64,000 bases of DNA from Owenia fusiformis (taxonomy: Eukaryota; Annelida; Polychaeta; Sabellida; Oweniidae), in contig CAIIXF020000005.1 of NCBI GenBank assembly GCA_903813345.2, forward strand, positions 20,897,375-20,961,374. The letters run 5' to 3'. The position numbers and the translations under genes were made by a program. The notes under the pieces were generated by a model. The model had not been told where the DNA came from, made no database searches, and was given only the letters and a program-made list of their open reading frames with translations. Positions 48,243-58,798 of the stretch are shown one piece after another. The number at the start of each line of letters is the position of its first letter. The stretch's first letter is position 1.

Positions 48243-48856
48243 ATACTTATTTCTTCATTATATGTACATTTCTTTTAAACTATATTGATTCATTTTTGCA
48301 AAACCTTTGCTATTAGATCTTTAAGAGGGCCAAAAAAGTAAAATTTGCAAGGTCAAAGGTCAAGGTCATTGAATTAAATCACAAACTGTTTTCTAAGTTT
48401 CTCAAAATTGGTGACTACGAATCAATATTTTTTCATGAAAGTCAGGATATATATTCCTCTATAGGTTCTACACACATTAGCAATTGACTATTTATTAAAA
48501 TTGTGTACCAGTTTTGAATTATTAGAACTCAAAAACTGAAAAAAGGTCAAATTTCGAAAAATTTTCAAGACTAAATTTCAACTTGCTTCAAATTGACCAA
48601 ATTTGTTTTTAAAAATCATTGGGTAAGATTTAACACTTTGATGTTGGAGCTAAATAATTACTTGATAATTTGTGTGACTTTGGTTCATATGGTAACTATG
48701 GTTACCCAGACAGGCCAGAACAGCGTTTAGCGCAATTTGTTAGCCATTATACCTACGACCGTATATGCTAAGAAAATGATAAAAAATAAATATCCAAATA
48801 AGAACAAGGAATATCGAAGAACAGCATACAACGGTCAGATTTATATGACTACAGTC

Positions 48857-49465
48857 AAAACAGAAATGTTTGTGACTACTTTGAATTTAAAAAATAAGCA
48901 ATCAAATGACCATATTGGAACAGTTTAGAATAGAAACATTTATATTCATCCTAACTTTGGTATATTTTAGTTTGTTTTGTATTATAGCTATCATATCTGT
49001 GTCCTCTTATATTTTGGTACTTCTCTGCCATGTTATTTTCCGAAAAAATTAACATGGCTGAAACTCCCTAAATTACAAAAGGCCACAGCTTTGCTGCACA
49101 TTATAGATTACTATCTGAAATATAAAAAAGTTAGGATAAATATAAATGTTCCTATTTTTACATAAGCTGTTTCAATATGGTCATTTGATTGCTTATTTTT
49201 TAAATTCAAAGTAGGCCTAGAGTCCATTTCACTGTTTTATTGCGTCAGTAGAACCCCACAAATAAGAAATCGGGAGTCCATTGTGCAATAATATATGGAA
49301 GAGCATATTCATATTTTACATGAGTATGTATATGTACTTGTATATTTCAGATTTTTTAGTTTTTTGTGCAATAAGCCTGTGCCCTTTTGTAATTTGAAGA
49401 ATTTCAGCCATGTTAATCTTATTGAAAAAAATAACATGGCAGAGAAGCATCCAAATATAAGAGGC
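48857..49465. repeat. Compound inverted repeats flanking the CCATGG element
   Basis: AAATAAGCAATCAAATGACC..GGAACAG at 48891-48930 recurs inverted at 49170-49200. Independently, CCTCTTATATTTTGG..CTGCCATGTTATTTT at 49004-49042 recurs inverted at 49428-49466. The two overlapping symmetries imply a related element inserted next to, and in opposite orientation to, an older copy. Confidence 0.5.
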
Positions 49466-49610
49466 CACACCCATGTTGAAATGGACCATGGCTATACCAT
49501 GGTATACCATGGTATGACCATGGTATATGGCCATGAAATGCAATGAAATACCATGGTAATACCATGGCCGATCATGATCGTTAAATGGCACCATTGCATT
49601 TCATGGTTAA

Positions 49611-49738
49611 CAGCGCATTTTTAACATGGAGTTTTCCATTGAAAAAATACTGCCGTTTCGCAGTATTTCATGGTCTGACCATGAAATACTGCGAAACTGC
49701 AGTATTTTTTCAATGGGAAACTTCATGTTAAAAAAGCG
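49611..49738. repeat. Long hairpin in the CCATGG element
   Basis: Two arms of about 62 bases, GCGCATTTTTAACATGGAG..ATACTGCCGTTTCGCAGTAT and its complement, are separated by only a few bases around CATGGTCTGACCATG. Few mismatches, so it would fold tightly as single strand. Confidence 0.8.
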
Positions 49739-50458
49739 CTCCTGACCATGAAATGTAATTGTGCAATTTAACGATCATGATATACCATGGTATACCATGG
49801 TCAATTAACATGTAATTTTGTATCTAAAAAATACCACCGTTTCACAGTATTTCATGGTCAAATACCATCAAATGCAGTGATATCATGGTCTAGACATTCA
49901 ACCATGATATGCAATGGAGCCATCCAATTATCATGATCTACCATGGTCACTTTACTGCAGTTTTTCATGGTTGCAAACCATCAAATAGAGTCAAGATGTT
50001 TAGTCGAAGACTGGAGGTTGGACTTACATAATACTGAGTTGATCTCCTATTTTACTGACAACAGTCAAAAAAAGTTAAGCAAATTTGTTTAACAAAAAAA
50101 TTTTGTTTCTAGCGTTATTAACTTAATTATTCATAATAGAAATTAATTTATTAAATAAAGGAACAAAAGTATATATAAAGTTGTGATTTTGATGAATATC
50201 AGAATCATTAATTATAATAATTTGTTTATCTAATTAACATTTATCAATAAAGATGTTTCATGTAAAAAATACTTTTTGAACATGGTCTTTCATTGTATTT
50301 CAGTGCATTGCAAGAAAGACCATTGCATTTCATTGCATATCATGATCAATCATTGCATTTCATTGCATTTCATGGTGAAACGTGGTATTTCATTGTATTT
50401 CATGATCCATTTCAACTCTGACCAATTTTAGACTTCGAAACTCTTCTAGAGTTCTTTT

Positions 50459-51120
50459 GGCAATGAAATACCATGGTATAACCATGGTATTCGATGGTCA
50501 GGTTTGACAATGAAATGCTATGAAATACAATCAACCACGAAATGAAATGATATGCCATGATAAATGATATTTATGATTATGGCAATGAAATACCATGGTA
50601 TGACCATAGTATTTGATGGTCAGGTTTGACAATAAAATGCCATGAAATACCACCAACCATGAAATGCAATGATAAAACCATGATAAATGAGAGTTATGAT
50701 TTTGGCAATGAAATGACATGGTATGACCATGGTAATTGATTCTCACATGGTACAATGAAATGCCATGAAATGTCATCAACCATGATATACCATGGTAATA
50801 CCATGGTAAATGATGGTCAGGTACTTAACAATAAAATATCATGGTATGACCATGGCATTTGATTGTCACATTGTACAATGAAATACCATCAACCATGATA
50901 TACAATGGTAATACCATGGTAAATGATGGTCAGGAACATGGCAAAGAAATACCATGGTATTTGATTGTCACATCTTACAATGAAATTCCATGAAATGTAA
51001 TCAACCATGATATACCATGGTAATACCATGGTAAATGATGGTCAGGAACATGGCAATGAAATACCATGATAATACCATGGTATTTGATGGTTAACTTTGA
51101 ACATGAAATACCATGAAACA
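50459..51120. repeat. Tandem array of 112-123 bp units
   Basis: Units start at about 50459, 50582, 50705, 50828, 50941 and 51053, each beginning GCAATGAAATACCATGGTAT, with later AATGATGGTCAGG. The units themselves are built of shorter CCATGGTA palindromes. Confidence 0.7.
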
Positions 51121-51901
51121 TGGTATAACATGATATACCATGGTATACCATGGTAAAAAATTGACCAAAAAACATCATTGCCACCATGGTCAGAGTTGAT
51201 GGTAATTTCATTGCCGATCATGATAGACCATGGTATCATGGTTAACGTTTAAACATGGACATTTTATAAGCCAAACTAAAAGCAATCCAAGATATACAAA
51301 TGACATTCATGTACAGTTGGGGACATAAATAAATGACAGGTGGATTTGCTGAAGTGAGGATTTCCCATGTTAAAAATAAGAGAATTTACAAGAGGCCATA
51401 CATCAGTGGATGAGATTATACAAAATGTAAAATATACAAATTTTAAGGGATATATATCTAGACAATATTGGAAATTATTGGCTTTTAGACCACCATAATT
51501 AGGAAATGGTGATCGAAAATCGACCTGTCATTTATTTTTGTCCCCAACTGTACATATTTTTCCATATATTATTGCATAATGATATTTGGATTTCTTATCT
51601 TTTAAGTTTTACTGACGCAATAAACAGTGAAATGGACTCTAGTCACAAACACACAGATAGCAGAATTTTTCTTAGGAAATACATCCTAAATAAATACAAA
51701 ATACGAAAATACGAGTAGACTACATACGAAATCAATGAAGTTACATCTAGACTAGCTGTAAGCTAGAGACTTGAGTAACTGTGGACCTAAGTAAGTGCAG
51801 GTATAGCCCTAGAGCAATTTCTTCCCAAAATGTTATTTTCCAGCTGAAACTTAATATAGGCCACAAGAAATGTCAGATAAAAAAACTGAAATCTGGAAAA
51901 C

Positions 51902-53338
51902 AGTACTGTCAACCCCCAAAGATTTTCTCGCGGGACAGATTTTTTAGACCCAGTTCCAAAAATTCGCGGGATTTTGCGGGACATCCACCTAAATTCGCGG
52001 GATTTCGCGGGACATTTAAGGGATTTGCGTGATTGCGCTAAAAGGTCAAATTTTGATCAAATTCGCGGGACCATTCGAGGGACAAACACGCTACTTGCGG
52101 GACAATTAACAGGGTAACCACCAAAGACTTCAGAGAGGGATAATTTTTCTAGACAAAGTGCCCTAAATTCGCGGGATTTTGCGGGACATCCACCTTTTGC
52201 GGGATGTCGCAGGACATTCAAGGGATTTTTAATGTAAAAGTACTCTTGAATCAAACTTTCAGATACTGATTTATCAAATATAATGCACTTAACTTAAGTA
52301 AACGTCAACACAATTCCACACAATACCCATAGAACTATTATTAAACTATCAAAAACCACGCTTAAGGTGTGAGTACCGTAATCCGACATGAAATTCAAAA
52401 ATTCTTGTGAATACTTTGCACTTATCGCGTTCGTGACCAACTATGAAACATTTACCCCCATAGTGTTATATATCAAAATGTACCTATTCGTATAGGGGTT
52501 CGATTATTCTACATCAAATTATGGGGAGTCAGGTTTCTTTTCGAGATATCAGTGTCCATTTATTGGAACTCGCGTTTGCTAACATTTGTTCAGTTCTGAG
52601 ATGAAGGCCGTGACACGCGTAGTAAAAAGGCCAACGTTGGAACTAATCGTGACATACATCCCTTTTTCCGTAATTAAAATGAAATTTGCACTCTTCCTCT
52701 TTATTTTGATACCAAACGGTATGCTAGAAGCCAACTATGGTGTTATTTGGATCAAAATCATAGTTTTATAAGTGTACTATATGCTCCTTCCAAAAGCAGT
52801 CTTCGATGATCTGATGCACTGGGAGTTCGGCAGCACTTTTCAAATTAGGTAAACTTGACTCCTCAAAAGTGCAAAAAGCTTAGCTTCTTAGGGCGAAGGG
52901 GTGTAACGTCGACACTGTTTTGGGGTAACTTCGACATGTGGGGTAACTTCGACACCTTGTTGTTTATTTGCTCTAATTTCCGATCTAGGGGGAAGCCATG
53001 TTTTTTTTCTCGCATGGATCGAGATCTCGCGAGATTTTATTTTTTCCAAAAATCAAACATGGCGGAAAGCGGAAATTCTAGTTCTAATACGTAAGTGTCG
53101 AAGTTACCCCGTCTAATATGTCGACATTACCCCACACGTCGACATTACACCCCTTCGCCCTATATCACAATATAATCACAATTATTTAGCCTCGGGGATT
53201 GTTACAATTTTGAAAATTCGCGGAGGTCAAAGCCGTCATTTGCGGGAATTCGCGGGACATTGCGGGACACGCGAATAAGCCAAATTTTGGTCGAATTCGC
53301 GGGATAATCCCGCTATTCGCGGGACACTTGACAGCTCT
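51902..53338. mobile_element. hAT-like element with CGCGGGA-rich ends
   Basis: Ends AGTACTGTCAA and TTGACAGCTCT are inverted; flanks TGGAAAAC and GGGAAAAT match at 6 of 8 positions. Inside each end are many TTCGCGGGA/GCGGGACAT motifs (about 51928-52220 and 53215-53325), very unlike the AT-rich surroundings. A TA-flanked MITE is nested at 52891. No coding content recognised. Confidence 0.55.
52891..53160. mobile_element. 270-bp TA-flanked MITE
   Basis: GGGCGAAGGGGTGTAACGTC at the left and its complement (..GACATTACACCCCTTCGCCC) at the right differ at one position over the first 20; TA is on both sides (52889-52890, 53161-53162). Inside are GGGGTAACTTCGACA-type repeats in both orientations and a GATCTCGCGAGAT palindrome. 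Pattern of a Tc1/mariner-related MITE. Confidence 0.85.
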
Positions 53339-53885
53339 GGGAAAATTCAAATTCAAAAATTGCGATGATGATCGATGATTTGAAAAAAAATACACCGTTC
53401 GGATTATGTGAACATGCTTACCTTCAATTCGGAATGGTATTCCTTAGTGCCACCATGTTTCCTGAATAACTGGTAGTGTGCTTTATTCTTGGCGACATTA
53501 TTAACCGATTAATTAAGGAAAATAAGACATAAGTTTGAATCCAATTTGAATTTTGTATATCAAGATAATTTCCAATATGGACGACCGTTTCGATCACATG
53601 ACTAATTTTCTGAAATCTGATTGGCCAACCAATCAGCACGATAGAGGGCACCTGTTGTAAGTAGGTCAGTCACAATATTCAGAATTTTGGAAGAAATATC
53701 TAGTCCTACGTCTGAGTTTTTAAGAAACTTTGTGATGACAATGGAGAAAATTGATGAAACTTATTGAAGACCCAGTGTTCCACCATGTAAGTAAGAAATT
53801 TAATTTCTTTTCTTTATCACTATATTATGTCACTGAAGCACTGTTGCACTTACACTTTTTGCCGCTCAAGCTTAGCCTAGCCTAA

Positions 53886-54162
53886 ACTCTGTTAAGCATG
53901 ATAAAAGGCAAGAAGTTTAGTTAGAAATAAAAGAGTTATCTCATGAATGGGACCCTTACATGGCTCCTAAAAGGTAGAAGACACTAAATGGTGTAACACT
54001 ATAAGCTGAATTTTGTCCACATAGAGCATGTGCACAATACTAAAGACATGTAAAATTGAACTGTCAAAATAATAGAAATTACTCACCAGCTCGCCTCTAC
54101 CGGAAGTTATGATACGTTATGGTGTAACTACGGTAATTAATTTTAAAATATTGAAAAAATCA
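53886..54162 (-). promoter_or_regulatory. Left arm of inverted duplication: candidate promoter and 5'UTR exon of the RGS12-like gene
   Basis: This 277-base segment is the inverted copy of 55654-55931. Read on the minus strand it holds ACTTCCGG (an ETS-type CCGGAAGT site, about 54100-54107), then a short CpG-containing stretch, then a donor GAGCTG|GTGAGT (exon end 54087). The RGS12-like start codon lies just inside an acceptor 9.5 kb downstream on the same strand, so it needs an upstream non-coding exon. This arm is the best candidate I see. No TATA box. Without transcript data it remains an inference. Confidence 0.4.
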
Positions 54163-54575
54163 ACAACATTCAATTTCTAGGGTGTACAACCATTTTCGAG
54201 CGAATTTGCCGATATAATAACAATATTTTTGAGTTCCCCTAGGCTATATATAAACTTCATCAATACACAGTATATTCAACATAGGTTTTGCTTCTCGATT
54301 TTTAAATATCACTATGCAAAGACAGGGACTCATTTTAGGTAAAATCATTGCTTCACCAATGAAAATTAAAGGGAACGTTAGCTCACAAAATAAATAAATC
54401 CATTACAATGTTAAGTATATGATTTGAAAGATTGTCTGGATTATATGTGTGATCGATTGATGCATAAACAAACATATTCATTTCAACTTGCAGACCTCCA
54501 TTCTGGCTCATGTATAGGCCTAAGACGCCATATTGCCTTATGTATTGTACTGCCCATGCGTGCATACTTAATGCG

Positions 54576-54583
54576 TGACGTCA
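54576..54583. promoter_or_regulatory. CRE palindrome TGACGTCA between the two promoter arms
   Basis: A perfect cAMP-response-element octamer in a CpG-containing context (GCGTGACGTCACATCG) in the spacer of the inverted duplication. It is a known CREB/ATF binding sequence. Its presence here could be chance; it is noted because of its position between two divergent promoter-like arms. Confidence 0.3.
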
Positions 54584-55653
54584 CATCGACAGAGATCAGC
54601 GATCAAGTTTGACTAAAAAATTAAAAGATCCACACTTAACAGCACAAAAATGATATCAATGATCGCCTATTTCATATCAAATAAGTGTAGGATGTAAGGT
54701 TTAACATTTTTCATGTTATTTAGTATTTACAGAAGCAGAGCTTGTAAAGAAACCAAGTTTTAAATTCCGATTTTGACTGTTGACAAAAATAAAGAAAAGA
54801 GAGAAAGAGGTGACTTGTTAGAAACAATGACATGAAATTGTGAATAAAAAAGATATTATTGTGGGTTTTATTTTTTGAGAGTTCATCAAATACACTCATG
54901 TGTATTAATTTAAATATGTATTGTAATACCTCTCAGTTCTACCAAGGATTATAAAAACTGATCGAAATGGCTTCGTTTTTAAAGTATAAAAAACACTACC
55001 CTACCCGGAAGTAGTATAACATGTATATTGAAACCATGTGTAAACTGTAAATAACGTGAATTGGCTGATGCAATCAGGATGTGACTAGTACAAAGTAACT
55101 ATGATGCAATCAGGATATGACTTGTGCAAAATAATTGGCTTCACCTAGAATTCGCGATCTTTGCTCTTTAGCATAACATGAAGACATGTTTTGTGTTTAA
55201 GTAGCTAGATTCAAATACAAACTAAATGAATAAAACATAAACCAACCATCATTTGTTCCTATCATGGCGAATTTTCAAGGAAATACGTGTAACTGAATGT
55301 AAATCAACAGCGGAGCTCTTCAATTATGAGGTGAGAAAAATATAAAAATAAAAACAAAAATAAATCTCACAGAATAGAGCTATTTATACGATTCTAAGAA
55401 CATTTTAAGTGCTCCATACATTAATGTAAGTATAAAAACCATTAACCTCAACTGGGAAGCACTTTCCAACTATTTTTACGGCTTGAATTGTAAGAAAATG
55501 GCACTTATTTCAAAAAATGGAAATTTGAAAGAAGCTCAATTTATTGTGAAGATGAAGTTTATATATATCTGTATATGGGGGTGCGAATATATAGTCATAG
55601 TATGGGCTAATTCGCTTAAAAATGGCGATATATACCTCAGAACTTGTATTTTG

Positions 55654-55931
55654 TGATTTTTTCAATATTTTAAAATTAATTACCGTAGTTACACCATACC
55701 GTATCATAACTTCCGGAAGAGGCGAGCTGGTAAGTATATTTCAGTTCTTTTGACAGTTCAATTTTACATGTCTTTAGTATTGTGCACATGCTCTATGTGG
55801 ACAAAATTCAGCTTATAGTGTTACACCATTTAGTGTCTTCTACCTTTTAGGAGCTATGTAAGGGTCCCATTCATGAGATAACTCTTTTATTTCTTACTAA
55901 ACTTCTTGCCTTTTATCATGCTTAACAGAGT
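55654..55931 (+). promoter_or_regulatory. Right arm of inverted duplication: candidate promoter and 5' exon pointing right
   Basis: This is a 278-base near-identical inverted copy of 53886-54162. On the plus strand it has CATAACTTCCGGAAGAGGCG followed by GAGCTG|GTAAGT (last exon base 55729). Both the ETS-like motif and the donor are kept in both arms, while the spacer (54163-55653) retains only weak, diverged symmetry near each arm (for example AGCGAATT and TATATAAACTTCATC). It may drive the unknown exons at 56.9-58 kb. Confidence 0.4.
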
Positions 55932-56962
55932 GTAGATCTAGCTTACTCTACCGAGCTGACAGAAAGTCAGCTCTGGGAAGTTCCGTTGGCATTGCAATGA
56001 AGAGAATAAATTGAGCGCATGCGCAAAAAATTAAGAAATGGTGCGCGCCGGAACAGAAATTTCTCCAATTAACTGCAAATTACACAACAAATAGAACTTG
56101 TTGACACCACGCGTCAGAAAAAAGGGCAAGTAATATTCAATTATCTTCCTAAATACCGTTACTTATGCCAGCGCACCAGCTGGAAGTTGGGGAAAAACGC
56201 TTCACAAGCCGGTATATTCTAACGGTGTGTCAGCTGGCTTTTGAGCCAGTAGTCCAACAAAATTAGACCTAGCCTGGGCCTCGTTTCTTATCTGACATGT
56301 CTTATGGCCCCGGCTAGGTCTAACTTCCATGATGATTTTGCCCTTGTTGCGATCATTTAAACGTTCAGCAGGTTTCGACATGCGGAACTAATTAAACTCC
56401 GAAAACATGGTAATATTACATAAAGAATGTGATTCAAGCATGCATACATACCTTATAAATACATACACACCATCCCGTACCCCCCTTAGACCATATTGAT
56501 GCATAATTTCGAAAATATTGGAGACAGGTTTGGAATTTTACGAAAATATCGGTCAGCTCAGGTAACATCGAAATTGCAAATCGTATCAGGAATTAACCGT
56601 CATTGCGACACTGCATCAACGAACAGTAGGTTTGCAATTAATAACGATTTTGTGTGTATACAAGCGCTATATAAATCAATCAAAGATACCTGCTATCCTC
56701 AAAAATGGCTATTTTATCCCGAGTAATCGCGTGATAATTATCAATCTATTTGACAACAATTTCGTTTCAATAGTTTAAATTTTAACCCGGGACGAACAGA
56801 CACAATGAAGGACATGCGGAAATGTCATTTTAGAGATTGGTAAGTTTAACCTCATTTTACTTGTATAAATGACCATTTAATACAATAATATTGTGTTGAA
56901 TCGCTTGATGTTATGTGTTTTTATATTGTTGTCAAGTATCAGTTGCATGTTATCGCGGAAAA

Positions 56963-57106
56963 ATGGTTTCGGTGGATCCAAAACTTGCATCAATGGAAAG
57001 AATAGTAAAGAGGTTAAACTCAATAATGGCCCCAAGAAAATTCTTAATAATAAATAACGCCGTTATTGAGTTAAACGACGTTGAACTATTGAGCCAGCTG
57101 TGTTCA
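56963..57106 (+). CDS. Possible coding exon of an unrecognised plus-strand gene
   Basis: ATG in a good context (GGAAAAATGG) opens 48 codons, MVSVDPKLASMERIVKRLNS through NDVELLSQLCS, up to a donor TCA|GTAAGA (phase 0). The composition is protein-like (alternating helix-forming charged and hydrophobic residues, one MAPRK motif), and an AG acceptor precedes it (GTTGTCAAG or TATCAG, about 56940). A further possible non-coding exon ends at a donor GATTG|GTAAGT (56839). I do not recognise the family. It could also be a fragment of an old element. Confidence 0.3.
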
Positions 57107-57769
57107 GTAAGATCTAGCCTAGGCCTAAAGTGGGGTGCAAAAATAAATCTCAACCCTCAAAAGTTGTCACAATGAGCTAAATCCTAAGTTTCGTGTCTCA
57201 AACTCTCGCGAGCGGTAGAAAAATAATTCCCGTTGACTTTAAGTAGCACAATAAATGAATCCAAAGCTTCATACCTGCAAATGATGGATAAATCCCTACC
57301 AAATCGAACGAATGTTTTCACGAATTGCCATGTTTGTGATCCAAGGAGGATTGACTCCCAGAATGCAACATCAGTTAACCTTATTTACTTGTGACAGGTT
57401 TCAAAATGGCGGAACAGCATTTTGAAAGCTGGCATGTGTTATGTTGCATTCTGGGAGCCAATCCTCATTGTGGCGTAATCGGGCTCCAAAATCACTTCAA
57501 CATTTGAAGAGTCGTCATTAACATGTGAATTTCCACTTCAAATTTTTAAGTTCTTATTTGTCATTATGGACACAAATTCCACTATACCTGGACTTACTAG
57601 GATGGAGAAAATAGAGCACTGAATACACCGAGGTAAGAATTTATTACATGTGCGACAGCATGTAATTTTCATAGCTATAGTAATTCTTTATGTTCCCCAC
57701 TGTAGTAAGACTTTAGCCTCCTATAGATCTAGGCTAGGCCTAGATCTATCAAACAGACTGACTAGAACT

Positions 57770-57985
57770 TTTGGAGTAGTTGCCCGGGGGGTTCAACAAG
57801 CAAATCGAACAGAAGAGAAGGCAGCCTTTGGTGCTCTGGCAGGGATTTCCAACTTCACCAGCAGCAACTCTGGTTGTGGCGAGGAGGTGTTCACCATGCT
57901 ATACAAAGAGCTGGGGCATGGAGACAGGTTACTGAAAAAATTGTTAGATCTAAACATATCTAATGAATTATACCTGAAGGAGTGA
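57770..57985 (+). CDS. Possible terminal exon or gene fragment, unrecognised
   Basis: The open frame reads ...ARGVQQANRTEEKAAFGALA, SNFTSSNSGCGEEVF, TMLYKELGHGDRLLKKLLDL and ends YLKE* at 57985. It is locally GC-richer and reads like real protein (amphipathic helices), unlike the surrounding AT-rich DNA. Acceptor-like AGs lie just upstream (CCCACTGTAG, GGAGTAG), but none is in phase with the donor at 57106, so the two pieces may not belong together. No family recognised. Confidence 0.3.
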   Translation, partial: FGVVARGVQQANRTEEKAAFGALAGISNFTSSNSGCGEEVFTMLYKELGHGDRLLKKLLDLNISNELYLKE

Positions 57986-58798
57986 CAGAGAGATATTGCC
58001 CAATCTTGACTAAAATGGCTCTGGAATGACAAGTTTCTACCTCATGCCCAGCCTTCAGTCATGGCTTAGATCTATTTTGTAGAAAACAAATGTGTCCATA
58101 CTTCTACTAATGAGTTTTTCCCATGAATATGCTTGCTCAAGTATAAATTCATCAGATTACACCCCTAGAATTTCAAATTTCTACTACACCAACGGCAGAG
58201 GAAAAAAACAAATCTATTCTTCACCTACTATCCACTAAGTAGGCACTTACTAGTATGTATCCAACAGACTGACTAGAAGTCAGTCTGAATATAATTCAGA
58301 CTAAATCACGCCCAGTGCTCGTACAAAATGGATGGAGGGGGAGTGGGCGATTTCTGCAAGAAAACTCAACAAATTTTGAAGTTTTATTTTTCTAAGAGAA
58401 AAATTTACAACTGAATTGCCAAATGAATAGACACAGTGCATGGCAAAATATGTTAGGTCTTCTAGTATTTTTTTGAACTGATACGCTTCTAAGATATGAG
58501 GTCTATTAAAAAAGGCGCATCATCACTAACAAAAAAGTCAATGTTTTTGCTATAAATCAAGCAACAATGGTCTACATGACCTGTAATAAATAGGTATAAG
58601 GGATGTTTTTATCACAACACTAATGACATTGCTCACTTTTTAAAGTTAGTTTCCATGCGTTATACAAAAAATAATTGGAATAAATTAATATTGGATGGAG
58701 GTGGGAATGGATGGAGGGGGGGGGGGAGTTATATGTCTTTACGATGGAACAGATTCACAAGAACTCGTGTATTTGAAAAAAATAAACTCAGTTTATTA

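Larger units (their letters stand above)
49218..51641. mobile_element. Element packed with CCATGG palindromes
   Basis: Terminal inverted repeats of about 100 bases begin TAGAGTCCATTTCACTGTTT..TATTGCGTCAGTA at 49218 and end with the complement at 51641; GCAATAATATATGGAA is kept in both. The flanks AAAGTAG and TCACAAAC join to the sequence seen at 48870-48882 in reverse. The interior 49480-51240 is a dense field of ATACCATGGTAT and CATGGT motifs. No transposase. Confidence 0.65.

Noticed and set aside
48737-48928. 63-codon Lys/Asn-rich plus-strand frame
   Set aside because: It overlaps an inverted repeat, has an AT-driven composition and no recognisable domain.
49295-51239. Several open frames rich in HGHTMVYHG-type residues on both strands
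   Set aside because: They are translations of the CCATGG palindrome array; repeats of a self-complementary unit stay open by construction.
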